64,000 nucleotides of DNA from Paludibacteraceae bacterium (lineage in GTDB: Bacteria > Bacteroidota > Bacteroidia > Bacteroidales > Paludibacteraceae). Below the pieces are notes generated by a model, which was given only the letters and a program-made list of their open reading frames with translations, was not told where the DNA came from and did no database searches. Where the stretch lies: the NCBI GenBank assembly GCA_017962085.1, contig JAGCWA010000042.1, positions 1 through 64,000 of the forward strand, in the 5' to 3' direction. The position numbers were made by a program, and so were the translations under genes. Below, piece after piece: positions 24,380 through 33,452 of this stretch; within the stretch, counting starts at the first letter, position 1; each line of letters starts with the position of its first letter.

Positions 24380-26173
24380 ATGAGTTTAGATAAGTCTTTG
24401 TTCCAGTCTGTGAAAAAAGCGGTTGAGACGCTCTATGGACAAACCGTTGACGACAAACTGATCCAACTGCAGGCCACGCGTAAGGATTTCGAGGGCGATT
24501 TGACCCTCGTCGTTTTCCCTTTTGTGAAGATGTCTAAAAAGAAGCCGGAGGAGACTGCGGCTGAAATCGGTGATGAACTGATGAAGATCGATGGCGCGGT
24601 CGAGAAATATAACGTCATCAAGGGCTTCCTCAACATCTCCATCTCGAAAAGCAATTGGGTGGCGCAACTGAATGCCATGCTCGCCGACGAGAAGTATGGA
24701 ACGAAGGCGGTGACGCCGGACGCTCCCCTCTATATGGTGGAGTACTCTTCCCCGAACACGAACAAGCCTTTGCATCTCGGACATGTGCGCAATAACCTCT
24801 TGGGCTATAGCTTGTGCAAGATATTGGAGGCGAACGGATTGCGTGTCGTGAAGACGAACATCGTGAACGACCGTGGTATCCATATCTGTAAGTCCATGCT
24901 GGCTTGGAAACTCTTCGGCAACGGAGAGACGCCTGCATCTTCCGGCAAGAAGGGAGATCACTTGGTGGGCGACTACTACGTGAAGTTCGACAAGGAATAT
25001 AAGGCTCAGGTGAATGACCTCATGGCGAAGGGCAAATCGGAGGAGGACGCTAAACGTGAGGCTCCACTGATGATTGAGGCTCAATCGATGCTGAAGAAGT
25101 GGGAGGACGGCGACCCTGAGGTGCGTAAGCTCTGGAACATGATGAACGAATGGGTCTACGCTGGATTCGACGAGACGTACAAGCGTCTTGGCGTGGGCTT
25201 CGATAAGATCTATTATGAGTCGCAAACCTACCTCGATGGTAAGGCTAAGGTGAACGAAGGCCTTGAGTCTGGCGCTTTCTACCGCCGTCCGGATGGTTCC
25301 GTGTGGGCCGATTTGACCCAAAACGGGTTGGACGAGAAGTTGCTGCTCCGTTCCGACGGTACGTCTGTCTATATGACGCAGGACATTGGTACGGCTACGC
25401 AACGATTCAATGAATATGATATCAGCAAGATGATATATGTGGTCGGTAATGAGCAGAATTACCACTTCCAGGTGCTTTCCATCCTCTTGGATCGCTTAGG
25501 CTTCTCTTGGGGTAAGGATTTGGTTCATTTCTCTTATGGCATGGTGGAATTGCCGGAGGGTAAGATGAAGTCGAGGGAAGGCACTGTGGTGGATGCCGAC
25601 GATTTGATGGATGAGATGATCAGTTCCGCCAAGGAGGTTTCCCGCGAGTTGGGGAAATTGGATGGCATGACGCAGGAGGAGATTGATGATATCGCCCGCA
25701 TCTGTGGCTTGGGAGCCCTGAAGTACTTCATCCTGAAGGTGGATCCCCGCAAGAACATGCTCTTTAATCCGAAGGAGTCCATCGATTTCAATGGTAATAC
25801 TGGCCCGTTCATCCAATATACGCACGCTCGTATATGCTCTGTCCTGCGCAAGGCCGCGGAATCCAACATCACGTTGCCGAATGCCTTGCCTGCGGATCTG
25901 GACATCTCCGAGGTGGAGTCGAACCTAATCCAGACATTGTCAAACTTCCCGGCTGTGGTGGCGCAGGCTGGTGCCGAATATAGTCCAGCCCTCATCGCGA
26001 ACTATGTCTATGAGTTGGTGAAACAGTATAATTCCTTCTATCACGATTTCTCCATCTTGAAGGAGAAGGACGTGCAATTGGCTCAATTCCGTCTCCTCCT
26101 CTCCAAGAAGGTGGCCGCTGTCGTCAAGACAGGTATGTCCTTGTTGGGCATTGAGGTGCCGGAACGTATGTAA
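24380..26173 (+). CDS. argS: Arginyl-tRNA synthetase
   Basis: ArgS (597 residues) charges tRNA-Arg. The N-terminal Add-1 domain is followed by the class I signature SSPNTNKPLHLGHVRNN (HLGH near residue 135), a Rossmann core, the KMSKS-equivalent EGKMKSREGTVV near residue 400 and an all-helical anticodon-binding domain at the C-terminus (from about residue 470) ending LLGIEVPERM. Single gene with terminator on each side. Confidence 0.97.
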   Translation: MSLDKSLFQSVKKAVETLYGQTVDDKLIQLQATRKDFEGDLTLVVFPFVKMSKKKPEETAAEIGDELMKIDGAVEKYNVIKGFLNISISKSNWVAQLNAMLADEKYGTKAVTPDAPLYMVEYSSPNTNKPLHLGHVRNNLLGYSLCKILEANGLRVVKTNIVNDRGIHICKSMLAWKLFGNGETPASSGKKGDHLVGDYYVKFDKEYKAQVNDLMAKGKSEEDAKREAPLMIEAQSMLKKWEDGDPEVRKLWNMMNEWVYAGFDETYKRLGVGFDKIYYESQTYLDGKAKVNEGLESGAFYRRPDGSVWADLTQNGLDEKLLLRSDGTSVYMTQDIGTATQRFNEYDISKMIYVVGNEQNYHFQVLSILLDRLGFSWGKDLVHFSYGMVELPEGKMKSREGTVVDADDLMDEMISSAKEVSRELGKLDGMTQEEIDDIARICGLGALKYFILKVDPRKNMLFNPKESIDFNGNTGPFIQYTHARICSVLRKAAESNITLPNALPADLDISEVESNLIQTLSNFPAVVAQAGAEYSPALIANYVYELVKQYNSFYHDFSILKEKDVQLAQFRLLLSKKVAAVVKTGMSLLGIEVPERM

Positions 26174-26202
26174 TCGTTTGTGTAAGAAATAGTTGTTCTT
26201 TG

Positions 26203-26235
26203 AAAGGTGGGCTCCCTTGGGGGCCCACCTTTATT
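26203..26235 (+). terminator. Terminator of argS, overlapping the end of the M6 gene
   Basis: Stem AAAGGTGGGC (26203-26212) / GCCCACCTTT (26223-26232) followed on the plus strand by ATTCTTTT. The 3' arm and tail overlap the stop codon of the convergent protease gene. Confidence 0.8.
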
Positions 26236-28807
26236 CTTTTATCACCTTAACCGTGTGGGTGAATTCGTTGCCGACTATGCGGATGAAGTATATTCCTTTG
26301 CGGTAGTTGCCTCCGAATCTGTTCTCAGCGTTGAGGAGTCTCCTGACTTCCAACAATTCAGCTTGAGGCGTGTATACGTACATTGTTTCGTCACCTTGCG
26401 CGCCGGAGAGGAGGAGTTCTCCCTTTCCGTCTTGCGAGATGGTGATGTTACGGCTTGGAATATTCGCCAAGGAGGTCGGCTTGTCCGCTTTCACCAGTTC
26501 GAAAAGGACGCTGTCCATTTGCAGGGTGGACGGCAAATTCTTCCCGACTAACCGCAACTTATGCACGCCTTGGTCGAGGTGAAGCTCTTTCGATGTGATT
26601 TTGTTGACGGCTTTGGTCGTGGTGAAGAACCAGCTTGATTCTTCCGTGTAAAGACCTGGTATGCCCATGGTGTCCACGACCTCTTGGTCGATCATTAGGG
26701 ACAGTGTGGCGTCTGATATCGTCGCGTTTTGTATCGACATGTTGTACCATCCGCTCTTCAGCACATTGACGGTGTATTTCGTCCATTCACCCTCTGCCGC
26801 GAACTCTATCGCATAGTTGCCTGTAGTGATTTGAGACATCGGGAAGAACTCATTGTCGTCTCTGGCGTTCTTGATTCTACGTGTGTCTACCGTTCTTGTG
26901 GTGTGGAAGGCCACCTCCGCCCCTCCTCGGTCATATCTTTCCAGTTGGAAATTCCCCGGGATAATGTAAGGCGTTCCTCCGTAAGGCGAGGACTCGTATA
27001 CGGAGAGTGTGAACTCTTGGTAGGCGGTCTTTCCGTTGATGTCGGTCGCTTTTACGGTGAATGTGACTTCTCCCGCTTGGGTCGGTGTGCCTTGGAGCAC
27101 GCCGGAGCTTGTCAGTTCCATCCCTTCCGGCAATTCGCCGTCATACAGTTCCAGTTTGTAAGGTGCATCACCGCCTTGCAGTTGGATGCTGTCGTGGAAC
27201 GCTTGGAAGGCGATGGCCTTTGACAACGTTTGGGTGGTGAATTCAGGGTTCTCTATGTACCTGCCGCAACGGAAGGTCATGGTCTCGCCACCTTCGCTGA
27301 TGTCCCAAATGTATATGCCGGATTCCGCGCCGTCTCTCCATTTGGCGTTCGGATCAGACTCGTCGTAGAAGATCTTCGGGCCATTGTTTTTGTTCCAGAA
27401 CGGATGTTCGTAAGTCGCAGGTCTGCAATCGAGCAGTTCCTCTTTGTCTGGGTAGCAGTTGTCTCCCTTATCGTAGCTGTGCCAGATGAATATGCCCGTC
27501 TCCTTGTTCACTCGGCTGTGGAGGTAATGTCTGTCCCTGATCTCCAGGTAGAACTTCTCCTCGGCGTTATTGCCCTTTCCTTTGTAGACGGCGACGTATC
27601 CACAGCCTTTTTGTAGGGTGATGACCCTACCATCCTTGATGTTCGTGATATCAGTCTTAGTGTCATCCAACCAGCCCATTTGGTCCAGTGCCCATGGGTT
27701 CGGGAAGGGCGGGTTGGTTTCACTGCTGATGCTGAAAGCGTCGCCGATGTTGTACACTGATGCGTTATTGGCGGGTTCGTGTTCTTCATATTGGTAGAAA
27801 TCGGGCCATCCGCAGATGAGGTGTCCGTTCTCGTGCACGAAGGTACCCATGGTCAGTTTGTTGCCCATGTCGGAGATTTGGTAGCCGTGGTGCACATTAC
27901 GTCCTTTGTTCCTCCAGTTGGTGACCTTCACTTGGTTAACGTTGCTCACGTAGCTCTGGTGAGGCCATAAGCCGGTGGCCCATTTATTTTTGCAGGTGCC
28001 GGCGTATAGTACGTTCAACGCCTTGATGCCCTGGTATTCGTTTTCCGACAGTTGCTTAAGCTCGTCGGGGTGTTTCTTTGCCCAATCGTTGATGGCCGCC
28101 TCTATTTGAGGATAGAATTGGTCGATGGTGTAGTCTGTCGCATCGGACGGCGAGTAGTCGCTGAACTCTTTTTCCGCCGTATAGTAATTGTCCGGCACGA
28201 AGTTGATGTAGGTGAGTTTCCCGTGGGAGATCCATTGGAAGAACTCCTTGATGGAGCTTTGGTTCCCGAATACAGTGTTGTTGTCACCGTTTAGGAATGT
28301 ATTCACCTGGTCGATCGTTATGTTTGATTTCGTGCTGGGGAAGTCTATGAGGATGCAAAGACCATACACGGTGTCGGGAAGTGCGACGGCGGCACGTAGG
28401 ACAGGTCCGCTCGTGTCGCTTGCCGGTTTGCCCAATTTGCTTTTCGCTTGGGCGATTTTCTTCGCTTTGCTCTCCTTGCTGATGCGAAGGTCCGCCTGTA
28501 CGATCATTTTCACGGCTTCAGGGGTCTCTCCTCCGGTGTAGGTGATACCCGTTGAGGCATATTCGTTTCCGTCCTTAGAGAGCATGGCGTAGCAGATTTC
28601 TCCGCTGGTTTCATCCGTGGTGAGTGTGTAGTGGTCTACGCTCTCGGCATCGATATAGAATTCCGAGCCATACAGATAGACGGTCACCGTGTCTCCGTTG
28701 GGTTGCGTCATCTTATGGGGTGTCCCATTGTACACCATGGCGTGCGTGGTGTTTGCGGATAGCAAATAGATGAGCAATATGTTGATATATAAAACTATGC
28801 GTTTCAT
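26231..28807 (-). CDS. Secreted M6 family metalloprotease with T9SS type A sorting domain
   Basis: The ATG at 28807 gives 858 residues and places a clean signal peptide (about 1-23, ending THA) at the front; an earlier in-frame ATG at 28840 overlaps a promoter -7 box and is less likely. An M6 (immune inhibitor A-like) peptidase domain spans about residues 130-480 with the zinc motif HENGH followed by GWPDFY. After it come a putative Ig-like domain (about 530-610, LPEGMELTSSGVLQGTPTQAGE), a CBM6-like domain (about 630-760) and a short C-terminal T9SS type A signal (GNYRKGIYFIRIVG...HTVKVIKE). Predicted to be exported to the cell surface by the T9SS and to degrade proteins outside the cell. Confidence 0.9.
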   Translation of the reverse strand: MKRIVLYINILLIYLLSANTTHAMVYNGTPHKMTQPNGDTVTVYLYGSEFYIDAESVDHYTLTTDETSGEICYAMLSKDGNEYASTGITYTGGETPEAVKMIVQADLRISKESKAKKIAQAKSKLGKPASDTSGPVLRAAVALPDTVYGLCILIDFPSTKSNITIDQVNTFLNGDNNTVFGNQSSIKEFFQWISHGKLTYINFVPDNYYTAEKEFSDYSPSDATDYTIDQFYPQIEAAINDWAKKHPDELKQLSENEYQGIKALNVLYAGTCKNKWATGLWPHQSYVSNVNQVKVTNWRNKGRNVHHGYQISDMGNKLTMGTFVHENGHLICGWPDFYQYEEHEPANNASVYNIGDAFSISSETNPPFPNPWALDQMGWLDDTKTDITNIKDGRVITLQKGCGYVAVYKGKGNNAEEKFYLEIRDRHYLHSRVNKETGIFIWHSYDKGDNCYPDKEELLDCRPATYEHPFWNKNNGPKIFYDESDPNAKWRDGAESGIYIWDISEGGETMTFRCGRYIENPEFTTQTLSKAIAFQAFHDSIQLQGGDAPYKLELYDGELPEGMELTSSGVLQGTPTQAGEVTFTVKATDINGKTAYQEFTLSVYESSPYGGTPYIIPGNFQLERYDRGGAEVAFHTTRTVDTRRIKNARDDNEFFPMSQITTGNYAIEFAAEGEWTKYTVNVLKSGWYNMSIQNATISDATLSLMIDQEVVDTMGIPGLYTEESSWFFTTTKAVNKITSKELHLDQGVHKLRLVGKNLPSTLQMDSVLFELVKADKPTSLANIPSRNITISQDGKGELLLSGAQGDETMYVYTPQAELLEVRRLLNAENRFGGNYRKGIYFIRIVGNEFTHTVKVIKE

Positions 28808-28837
28808 GGCGTATATATGCTTAATTATTTTACGACC

Positions 28838-28845
28838 CAAATATA
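28838..28845 (-). promoter_or_regulatory. -7 box for the M6 protease gene
   Basis: Minus-strand TATATTTG, a full match to TAnnTTTG, about 31 bases before the preferred start codon. A -33 box is not clear. Confidence 0.4.
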
Positions 28846-28924
28846 TGTTTTTCCGATTCGTTAAGATAAGAAAATTAAATCAAAATGCAAAATAATTCGA
28901 CAAAAAAAGTCGTATATATATGAA

Positions 28925-28953
28925 AAGAGGATGCCGTAGACTGACATCCTCTT
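28925..28953 (-). terminator. Terminator after fabF
   Basis: Inverted repeat AAGAGGATG (28925-28933) / CATCCTCTT (28945-28953) lies 42 bases past the fabF stop codon; the minus-strand tail is only moderately U-rich. Confidence 0.6.
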
Positions 28954-28994
28954 ACACATACTAATTATGATTTAGGTTGTTCGTTCTTTTGAAC

Positions 28995-30221
28995 TTATTT
29001 TCTTATTGCGACGCAGGCGTTGTGTCCACCGAATCCCAACGAGTTGGAGATGGCGATGGTCAAGTCTGCTTTTTGGGCTTTGTTTGGCGTGTAATTCAAG
29101 TCGCACTCAGGGTCTGGGTTGTTGAGCCCGATGGTAGGCGTCACAATGCCCTCTTGGAGTGACAAAGCGGATACGATCACCTCTACGCCACCTGCTGCGC
29201 CCAACATATGTCCGGTCATGGACTTTGAGGAACTGATGTGAGCCCTGCGAGCCTCCTTGTCGCCTAACGCCAGCTTGAGGGCTTGGGTCTCCGAGGAGTC
29301 GTTCATGTGGGTGCCTGTACCGTGTGCGTTGACGTACAACGTGTCCTTCTCGCTGTAGTTCGCCTCGTCGAGCGCCATCTTGATTGCTCTGGAAGCGCAT
29401 GTGCCGTCAGGTTTCGGTGCGGTGTAGTGATAAGCGTCGCAGGTGTTGCCGTAGCCGCAGATCTCGCCGTATATCTTAGCGCCCGTCGCTTTCGCGTGCT
29501 CATATTCCTCCAAGATGACGATTCCGGCGCCCTCTCCGATGACGAATCCCTTGCGCTCCGCGTCGAATGGCAGGGAGGCGCGTTTAGGATCGCTCGATTT
29601 GGACAATGCCTTGCAGTTGGTGAATCCACCGATTGCCAAAGGATTGATGGTCGCTTCCGCACCACCGGCGATGATAGCGTCCGCATATCCGTATTTGATG
29701 GCCCTGTAGGCCTCACCGATTGCGTGCGTGCTGGTTGCGCAGGCTGTCACGACTGGCAGACATGGACCCTCCGCATGATGTGCGATGGCGATGTTACCTG
29801 CCGCGATATTGGAAATCATCATTGGAATGAATAGGGGAGAGATGCGTCCTGGACCCTCTTCGAGCATTTTTTTGCTCTCGTTGAGGAATGTCTGCATACC
29901 ACCGATACCAGAGCCTACGTAAACGCCGACTCTCTCGTTAGGCAATCCGAGATCACCTCTGTCGTTCATCGCTTGCTGTGCGGCGGCGAGGGCAAATTGA
30001 CAGTAACGGTCAGCCTTGCGCGCCATGCCTTTCTCCACACCGAAGTCCTCGGCACGGAAATCTCTCACCTCACCAGCGATCTTCACATCCAAGCCAGTCG
30101 TGTCGATGTTCTGGATGAAGTCGATACCGCAAACTCCATTCTTCAGATTCTCCCAAAATGTCTTGATGTCTTTCCCGATGGGCGAAATGATGCCCATTCC
30201 TGTGATGACTACTCTTCTCAT
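28995..30221 (-). CDS. fabF: Beta-ketoacyl-ACP synthase II
   Basis: FabF (408 residues) condenses malonyl-ACP with acyl-ACP in fatty acid elongation. The Cys-His-His triad is complete: Cys161 in VVTACATSTHAIG, His in NAHGTGTHMND and His in SSKSMTGHMLGAAGGVE; the closing GFGGHNACV is also present. Start and length match the family. It follows fabK by two bases, so the three fab genes here form one operon. Confidence 0.96.
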   Translation of the reverse strand: MRRVVITGMGIISPIGKDIKTFWENLKNGVCGIDFIQNIDTTGLDVKIAGEVRDFRAEDFGVEKGMARKADRYCQFALAAAQQAMNDRGDLGLPNERVGVYVGSGIGGMQTFLNESKKMLEEGPGRISPLFIPMMISNIAAGNIAIAHHAEGPCLPVVTACATSTHAIGEAYRAIKYGYADAIIAGGAEATINPLAIGGFTNCKALSKSSDPKRASLPFDAERKGFVIGEGAGIVILEEYEHAKATGAKIYGEICGYGNTCDAYHYTAPKPDGTCASRAIKMALDEANYSEKDTLYVNAHGTGTHMNDSSETQALKLALGDKEARRAHISSSKSMTGHMLGAAGGVEVIVSALSLQEGIVTPTIGLNNPDPECDLNYTPNKAQKADLTIAISNSLGFGGHNACVAIRK

Positions 30222-30223
30222 GC

Positions 30224-31171
30224 TTATTTGATTCTGTTGTTAGCTTTGTTTAATAAGGATTCCGCTTCGCTGACCATCGATTCGATGATCGCCTTGGCAG
30301 GGCGTTGCTCTTTGATGAGACCTGCGATTTGTCCAGCCATGAAGGAACCGCCCTTTGCGTCTCCGTCAACAACTGCCTTTCTGAGTGATCCAGCACCGAA
30401 TGCCATGATCTCCTCGTCGGTGATGGTGTTGTCTTTCTCCATGTCAGCGAATTTCTTGGAGAATGGAGTCTTCAAGGAACGAACTGGGTGACCGAATCTC
30501 TTACCCGTCACGATGGTGGCGGTGTCGCTTGCGGAGATGATCTTATCCTTGTAAGTTTGGCTCACGCAGCACTCGTCTGCCACGAGGAAGCAAGTACCGC
30601 ACTGTACGCCCTCCGCGCCGAGCATGAAGGCGGCGGCCATTCCTCTACCGTCTCCGATACCACCGGCTGCCAACACAGGGATCTTCACTGCGTCTACTAC
30701 CTGAGGGATCAAAGCCATTGTGTTGAGCTCGCCGACGTGACCGCCAGACTCGCAACCTTCCGCTACCACTGCGCTCGCACCGATTCTCTCCATCAGGATG
30801 GCGAATGCTGCGGATGCTACGACCGGCACAACTTTGATGCCAGCTTCCAACCAAGCTTTCATGTATTTAGATGGATTGCCCGCACCTGTTGTGATGACAT
30901 CCACTTTCTCTTCGATAACCACCTTCGCAACCTCTTCCGCAAATGGGCTTTGCAACATGATGTTGACACCGAAAGGTTTTTTCGTCATTGTCTTGCATTT
31001 GCGGATTTCCTCTCTGACGTATTCCGCATTGGCGTTCATGGCGGAGATAAGTCCTAATCCGCCCGCTTCTGATACTGCACTAGCCAATTTGGCATCTGAA
31101 ATCCATGCCATACCCCCTTGGAAAATAGGGTATTGAATACCGATTAAATCACAAATCTTACTTGAAATCAT
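30224..31171 (-). CDS. fabK: Enoyl-ACP reductase II, FMN-dependent (FabK type)
   Basis: Protein of 315 residues of the 2-nitropropane dioxygenase/FabK TIM-barrel class: QYPIFQGGMAWISD at the N-terminus, GFGVN-like PFGVNIMLQSPF, VAEGCESGGHVGELNTMALIPQVVDAV with the catalytic His, and the phosphate-binding PVLAAGGIGDGRGMAAAFMLGAEGVQCGT. Sequence alone cannot exclude a nitronate monooxygenase, but the position between fabH and fabF strongly favours the final reduction step of fatty acid synthesis. Being FabK and not FabI it would not be expected to bind triclosan-type inhibitors. Confidence 0.9.
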   Translation of the reverse strand: MISSKICDLIGIQYPIFQGGMAWISDAKLASAVSEAGGLGLISAMNANAEYVREEIRKCKTMTKKPFGVNIMLQSPFAEEVAKVVIEEKVDVITTGAGNPSKYMKAWLEAGIKVVPVVASAAFAILMERIGASAVVAEGCESGGHVGELNTMALIPQVVDAVKIPVLAAGGIGDGRGMAAAFMLGAEGVQCGTCFLVADECCVSQTYKDKIISASDTATIVTGKRFGHPVRSLKTPFSKKFADMEKDNTITDEEIMAFGAGSLRKAVVDGDAKGGSFMAGQIAGLIKEQRPAKAIIESMVSEAESLLNKANNRIK

Positions 31172-31217
31172 ATCTTTATCTTTTAGATTTTTGTCTTTTT
31201 TCTTTTGTCTTTTTCTC

Positions 31218-32165
31218 TTACCATCTAATCAGGCATGCTCCTGAAGAAAAACCAGCTCCGAATGCGCTGAATACCAGTATGTCACCCTCTTTGATCAAGT
31301 TCTGTTTGTTGACCTCATCCAATAGTAACGGCACGCTTGCCGAAGAGGTGTTGCCTCGCTTCTCGATGTTGTGAGGGAATTTTTCCTCCGGTTGGTCCAG
31401 GTGAGATTTTATGGCATCCACAATGCGTAGGTTGGCTTGGTGTAACAAGAAGAATCTCACGTCTTCCGCTGTTAAGTGCGCCTTGTCCATTACTTCTTGT
31501 ATGTCATGCGCCGAACTTTGTACGGCTAATTTGAATACTTCCCTTCCCTTCATCACCAGTTTGGCGTACTTCTCCTCTTGTTGGCTGAACGGAGTGGTTA
31601 CCACTCTCGCATTGCAGGTGAGTGCGTCACTATAGGTGGTTGATATGCTGATTTCGCAGTCTGGTCCCTCGTCTGTGATGATGATAGCTCCCGCGCCATC
31701 TCCGAACAGCACGCAGCTCTCGCGGCGGGTCCAGTCTGTCATTTTCGTCATGTGTTCCGCACATACGATGAGGATTTTTTTCGCTCTGCCGGCTTTCATC
31801 AAACCGTTGGCGCAGTCTAGCGTGAAGATGAAGCCTGAACAAGCGCCATTCAAGTCGAGAGATGGGCAATGTGCGCTGATCGCACCTTGGATGACGCAGG
31901 CTAGTGCTGGTGTCTCAAAATCGTTGCTCACGTTGTGGCACAAGATGTAGTCCAATTCGGACGCGTCTATCTTCGCGTCTTTCAACGCTTCCTTCGCTGC
32001 TTGTATGGCCAGTTGCGTGAGATCCTCGTCCGTCGACAACACTCTGCGACTTTTAATGCCCGTGCGGGTGGATATCCATTCGTCGCTCGTGTCCAAGAAC
32101 TCCGCAAGCATGTCGTTGGTCACCTCTCTCCGTGGAATTGCACTTCCTGTTCCTATGATTTTCAT
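31218..32165 (-). CDS. fabH: Beta-ketoacyl-ACP synthase III
   Basis: FabH (315 residues) starts fatty acid synthesis by joining an acyl-CoA primer to malonyl-ACP. The catalytic triad is Cys109 in LNGACSGFIF, His in FLLHQANLRIVDA and Asn in EKRGNTSSASVPL; DEWISTRTGIKSRR is the N-terminal signature. First gene of the fabH-fabK-fabF operon with a recognisable promoter about 80 bases upstream. Confidence 0.96.
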   Translation of the reverse strand: MKIIGTGSAIPRREVTNDMLAEFLDTSDEWISTRTGIKSRRVLSTDEDLTQLAIQAAKEALKDAKIDASELDYILCHNVSNDFETPALACVIQGAISAHCPSLDLNGACSGFIFTLDCANGLMKAGRAKKILIVCAEHMTKMTDWTRRESCVLFGDGAGAIIITDEGPDCEISISTTYSDALTCNARVVTTPFSQQEEKYAKLVMKGREVFKLAVQSSAHDIQEVMDKAHLTAEDVRFFLLHQANLRIVDAIKSHLDQPEEKFPHNIEKRGNTSSASVPLLLDEVNKQNLIKEGDILVFSAFGAGFSSGACLIRW

Positions 32166-32253
32166 CTTAAATCGTTACGTAATTAGCAGATTTGGAGCTC
32201 TGCTTGTTCGCTCGCCAATCTATTAACGCATTTGCGCCCCTTTTTTGGCAATG

Positions 32254-32284
32254 CAAAATTAAAAAATCCAATTCCATCGGGAAA
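32254..32284 (-). promoter_or_regulatory. Promoter of the fabHKF operon
   Basis: Minus-strand TTTC (32284-32281), 19 bases, TAATTTTG (32261-32254). The predicted leader is about 80 bases long, with no hairpin that I could recognise. Confidence 0.6.
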
Positions 32285-32395
32285 TTTTATGGTTTATTAT
32301 GGGTTACGGCACCCTTTAAAAGGGACAAAATTTCGTATTGTGGGGTGAAATTCTGATTATTTTTGCGAAATGAGCGAAATTGACTTTGCGAAAAA

Positions 32396-32427
32396 ATTGT
32401 AACATGAAGATAATTTAACTATTTTCG
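32396..32427 (+). promoter_or_regulatory. Promoter of the LytTR regulator gene
   Basis: ATTG (32396-32399), 20 bases, TATTTTCG (32420-32427), one mismatch to TAnnTTTG. The start site would be only about 12 bases before the ATG. A second candidate -7 box TATTTTTG lies at 32358-32365. Confidence 0.45.
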
Positions 32428-32445
32428 CGCATTAAGTGAATCGAG

Positions 32446-33282
32446 ATGGAGAGACATATACCTATATTTATGACGGAGAAGAGGGGCATTCTGCACTTCC
32501 TCACGCTGGTTTTTATCCTGGCGGCGCTCTTCTCTTTTGTATATAGGCCGAATGTCTTTATCCGTGGTTTAGAGGGGGAGGGTAGGTCCAATTATTATGT
32601 CTTGGCCCTCGTCATCATAGGCTATATTATTATGTCTGCCAGCCGTTTCGCCTTCTATAAGATCAATCGTAAGCATCCTTTCACCTTCCAGCAGTTTTGT
32701 TGGTGGATTGTTTTGGAGTTGATTTTCATATCGTTAGGATTGTCCCTTGTGGGTTGGTCGGTGGATTCCGCCCATCGTCCTTTCCTGCCGATCATGTTGC
32801 ATACGTCCGTCTCGGTCGTCACCATCTTGGCGTTGCCCTATACGATTTCCTGGCTCTACTTCGCATTGCAGGAGAAAAAGCAGGTGATCAGTGAGATTTC
32901 CTCCCAGATCAAGCTGGTGGATAAGGACCATGAAGTGTTGAATTTCTACGATGAAAAGGGCGTTTTTCGTATTTCCATCCGCATAGATGATTTTCTGTAT
33001 GCCCAATCAGCGGACAATTATATTTACATTTTCTACTTGAACAATCGGGGGGAAAAGATGCGGTTTATGCTTCGCAATTCGTTGAAGAGCATCGAGGAGT
33101 CTTTCTCCTCCTACAACATTCGTCGTTGCCATCGTTTTTACGTGGTGAATTTCAGGAAGGTGCGTGTCCTTCGCAAGTCGTCGGAGGGTTTGTTGCTGGA
33201 GCTCGATTCGGGCAATTCGTGTGAGGTCATCCCGGTTTCGAAGACGTATGCTACTATGGTGGCGGAGCTCTTTTCGAATTAG
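32446..33282 (+). CDS. Membrane-bound LytTR-domain transcription regulator
   Basis: Protein of 278 residues. Four hydrophobic segments (about residues 16-38, 48-68, 82-104 and 110-138) precede a cytoplasmic linker and a C-terminal LytTR DNA-binding domain (about 175-278, with FRISIRIDDFLYAQSADNYIYIFYL and IRRCHRFYVVNFRKV). There is no receiver domain and no kinase beside it, so it appears to be a one-component membrane sensor-regulator that binds DNA directly. Target genes are unknown. It stands alone between fabH (divergent) and rlmH (convergent). Confidence 0.88.
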   Translation: MERHIPIFMTEKRGILHFLTLVFILAALFSFVYRPNVFIRGLEGEGRSNYYVLALVIIGYIIMSASRFAFYKINRKHPFTFQQFCWWIVLELIFISLGLSLVGWSVDSAHRPFLPIMLHTSVSVVTILALPYTISWLYFALQEKKQVISEISSQIKLVDKDHEVLNFYDEKGVFRISIRIDDFLYAQSADNYIYIFYLNNRGEKMRFMLRNSLKSIEESFSSYNIRRCHRFYVVNFRKVRVLRKSSEGLLLELDSGNSCEVIPVSKTYATMVAELFSN

Positions 33283-33328
33283 TGTTTGGGGGTGTTTTGC
33301 TTGTTGGGTTGAGCTTAAGGTCAGTAAA

Positions 33329-33443
33329 GATGCCCCTTCGGGGTTTAGGGGACAACCAACACAAATGTTTAAGGTCTATAATGTCGCTCCTTCGGAACAG
33401 GGGTGCATTCCTGCTTGTGATATGACGCCCCTTTTGCACGGGG
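33329..33443. repeat. Candidate dispersed intergenic repeat with small palindromes
   Basis: The spacer after the LytTR gene carries short palindromes CCCCTTCGGGG (33333-33343), GCTCCTTCGGAAC (33386-33398) and CCCCTTTTGCACGGGG (33429-33443 region) in non-coding sequence. Elements with CTTCGG loops are widespread between genes in Bacteroidales genomes, as far as I recall. No transposase or gene is present in the 33283-33486 gap. Confidence 0.45.
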
Positions 33444-33452
33444 GTTTACACG

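Noticed and set aside
24386..25465. Minus-strand open frame opposite argS
   Set aside because: Antisense to a clear arginyl-tRNA synthetase; low-complexity His/Leu/Arg composition typical of shadows.
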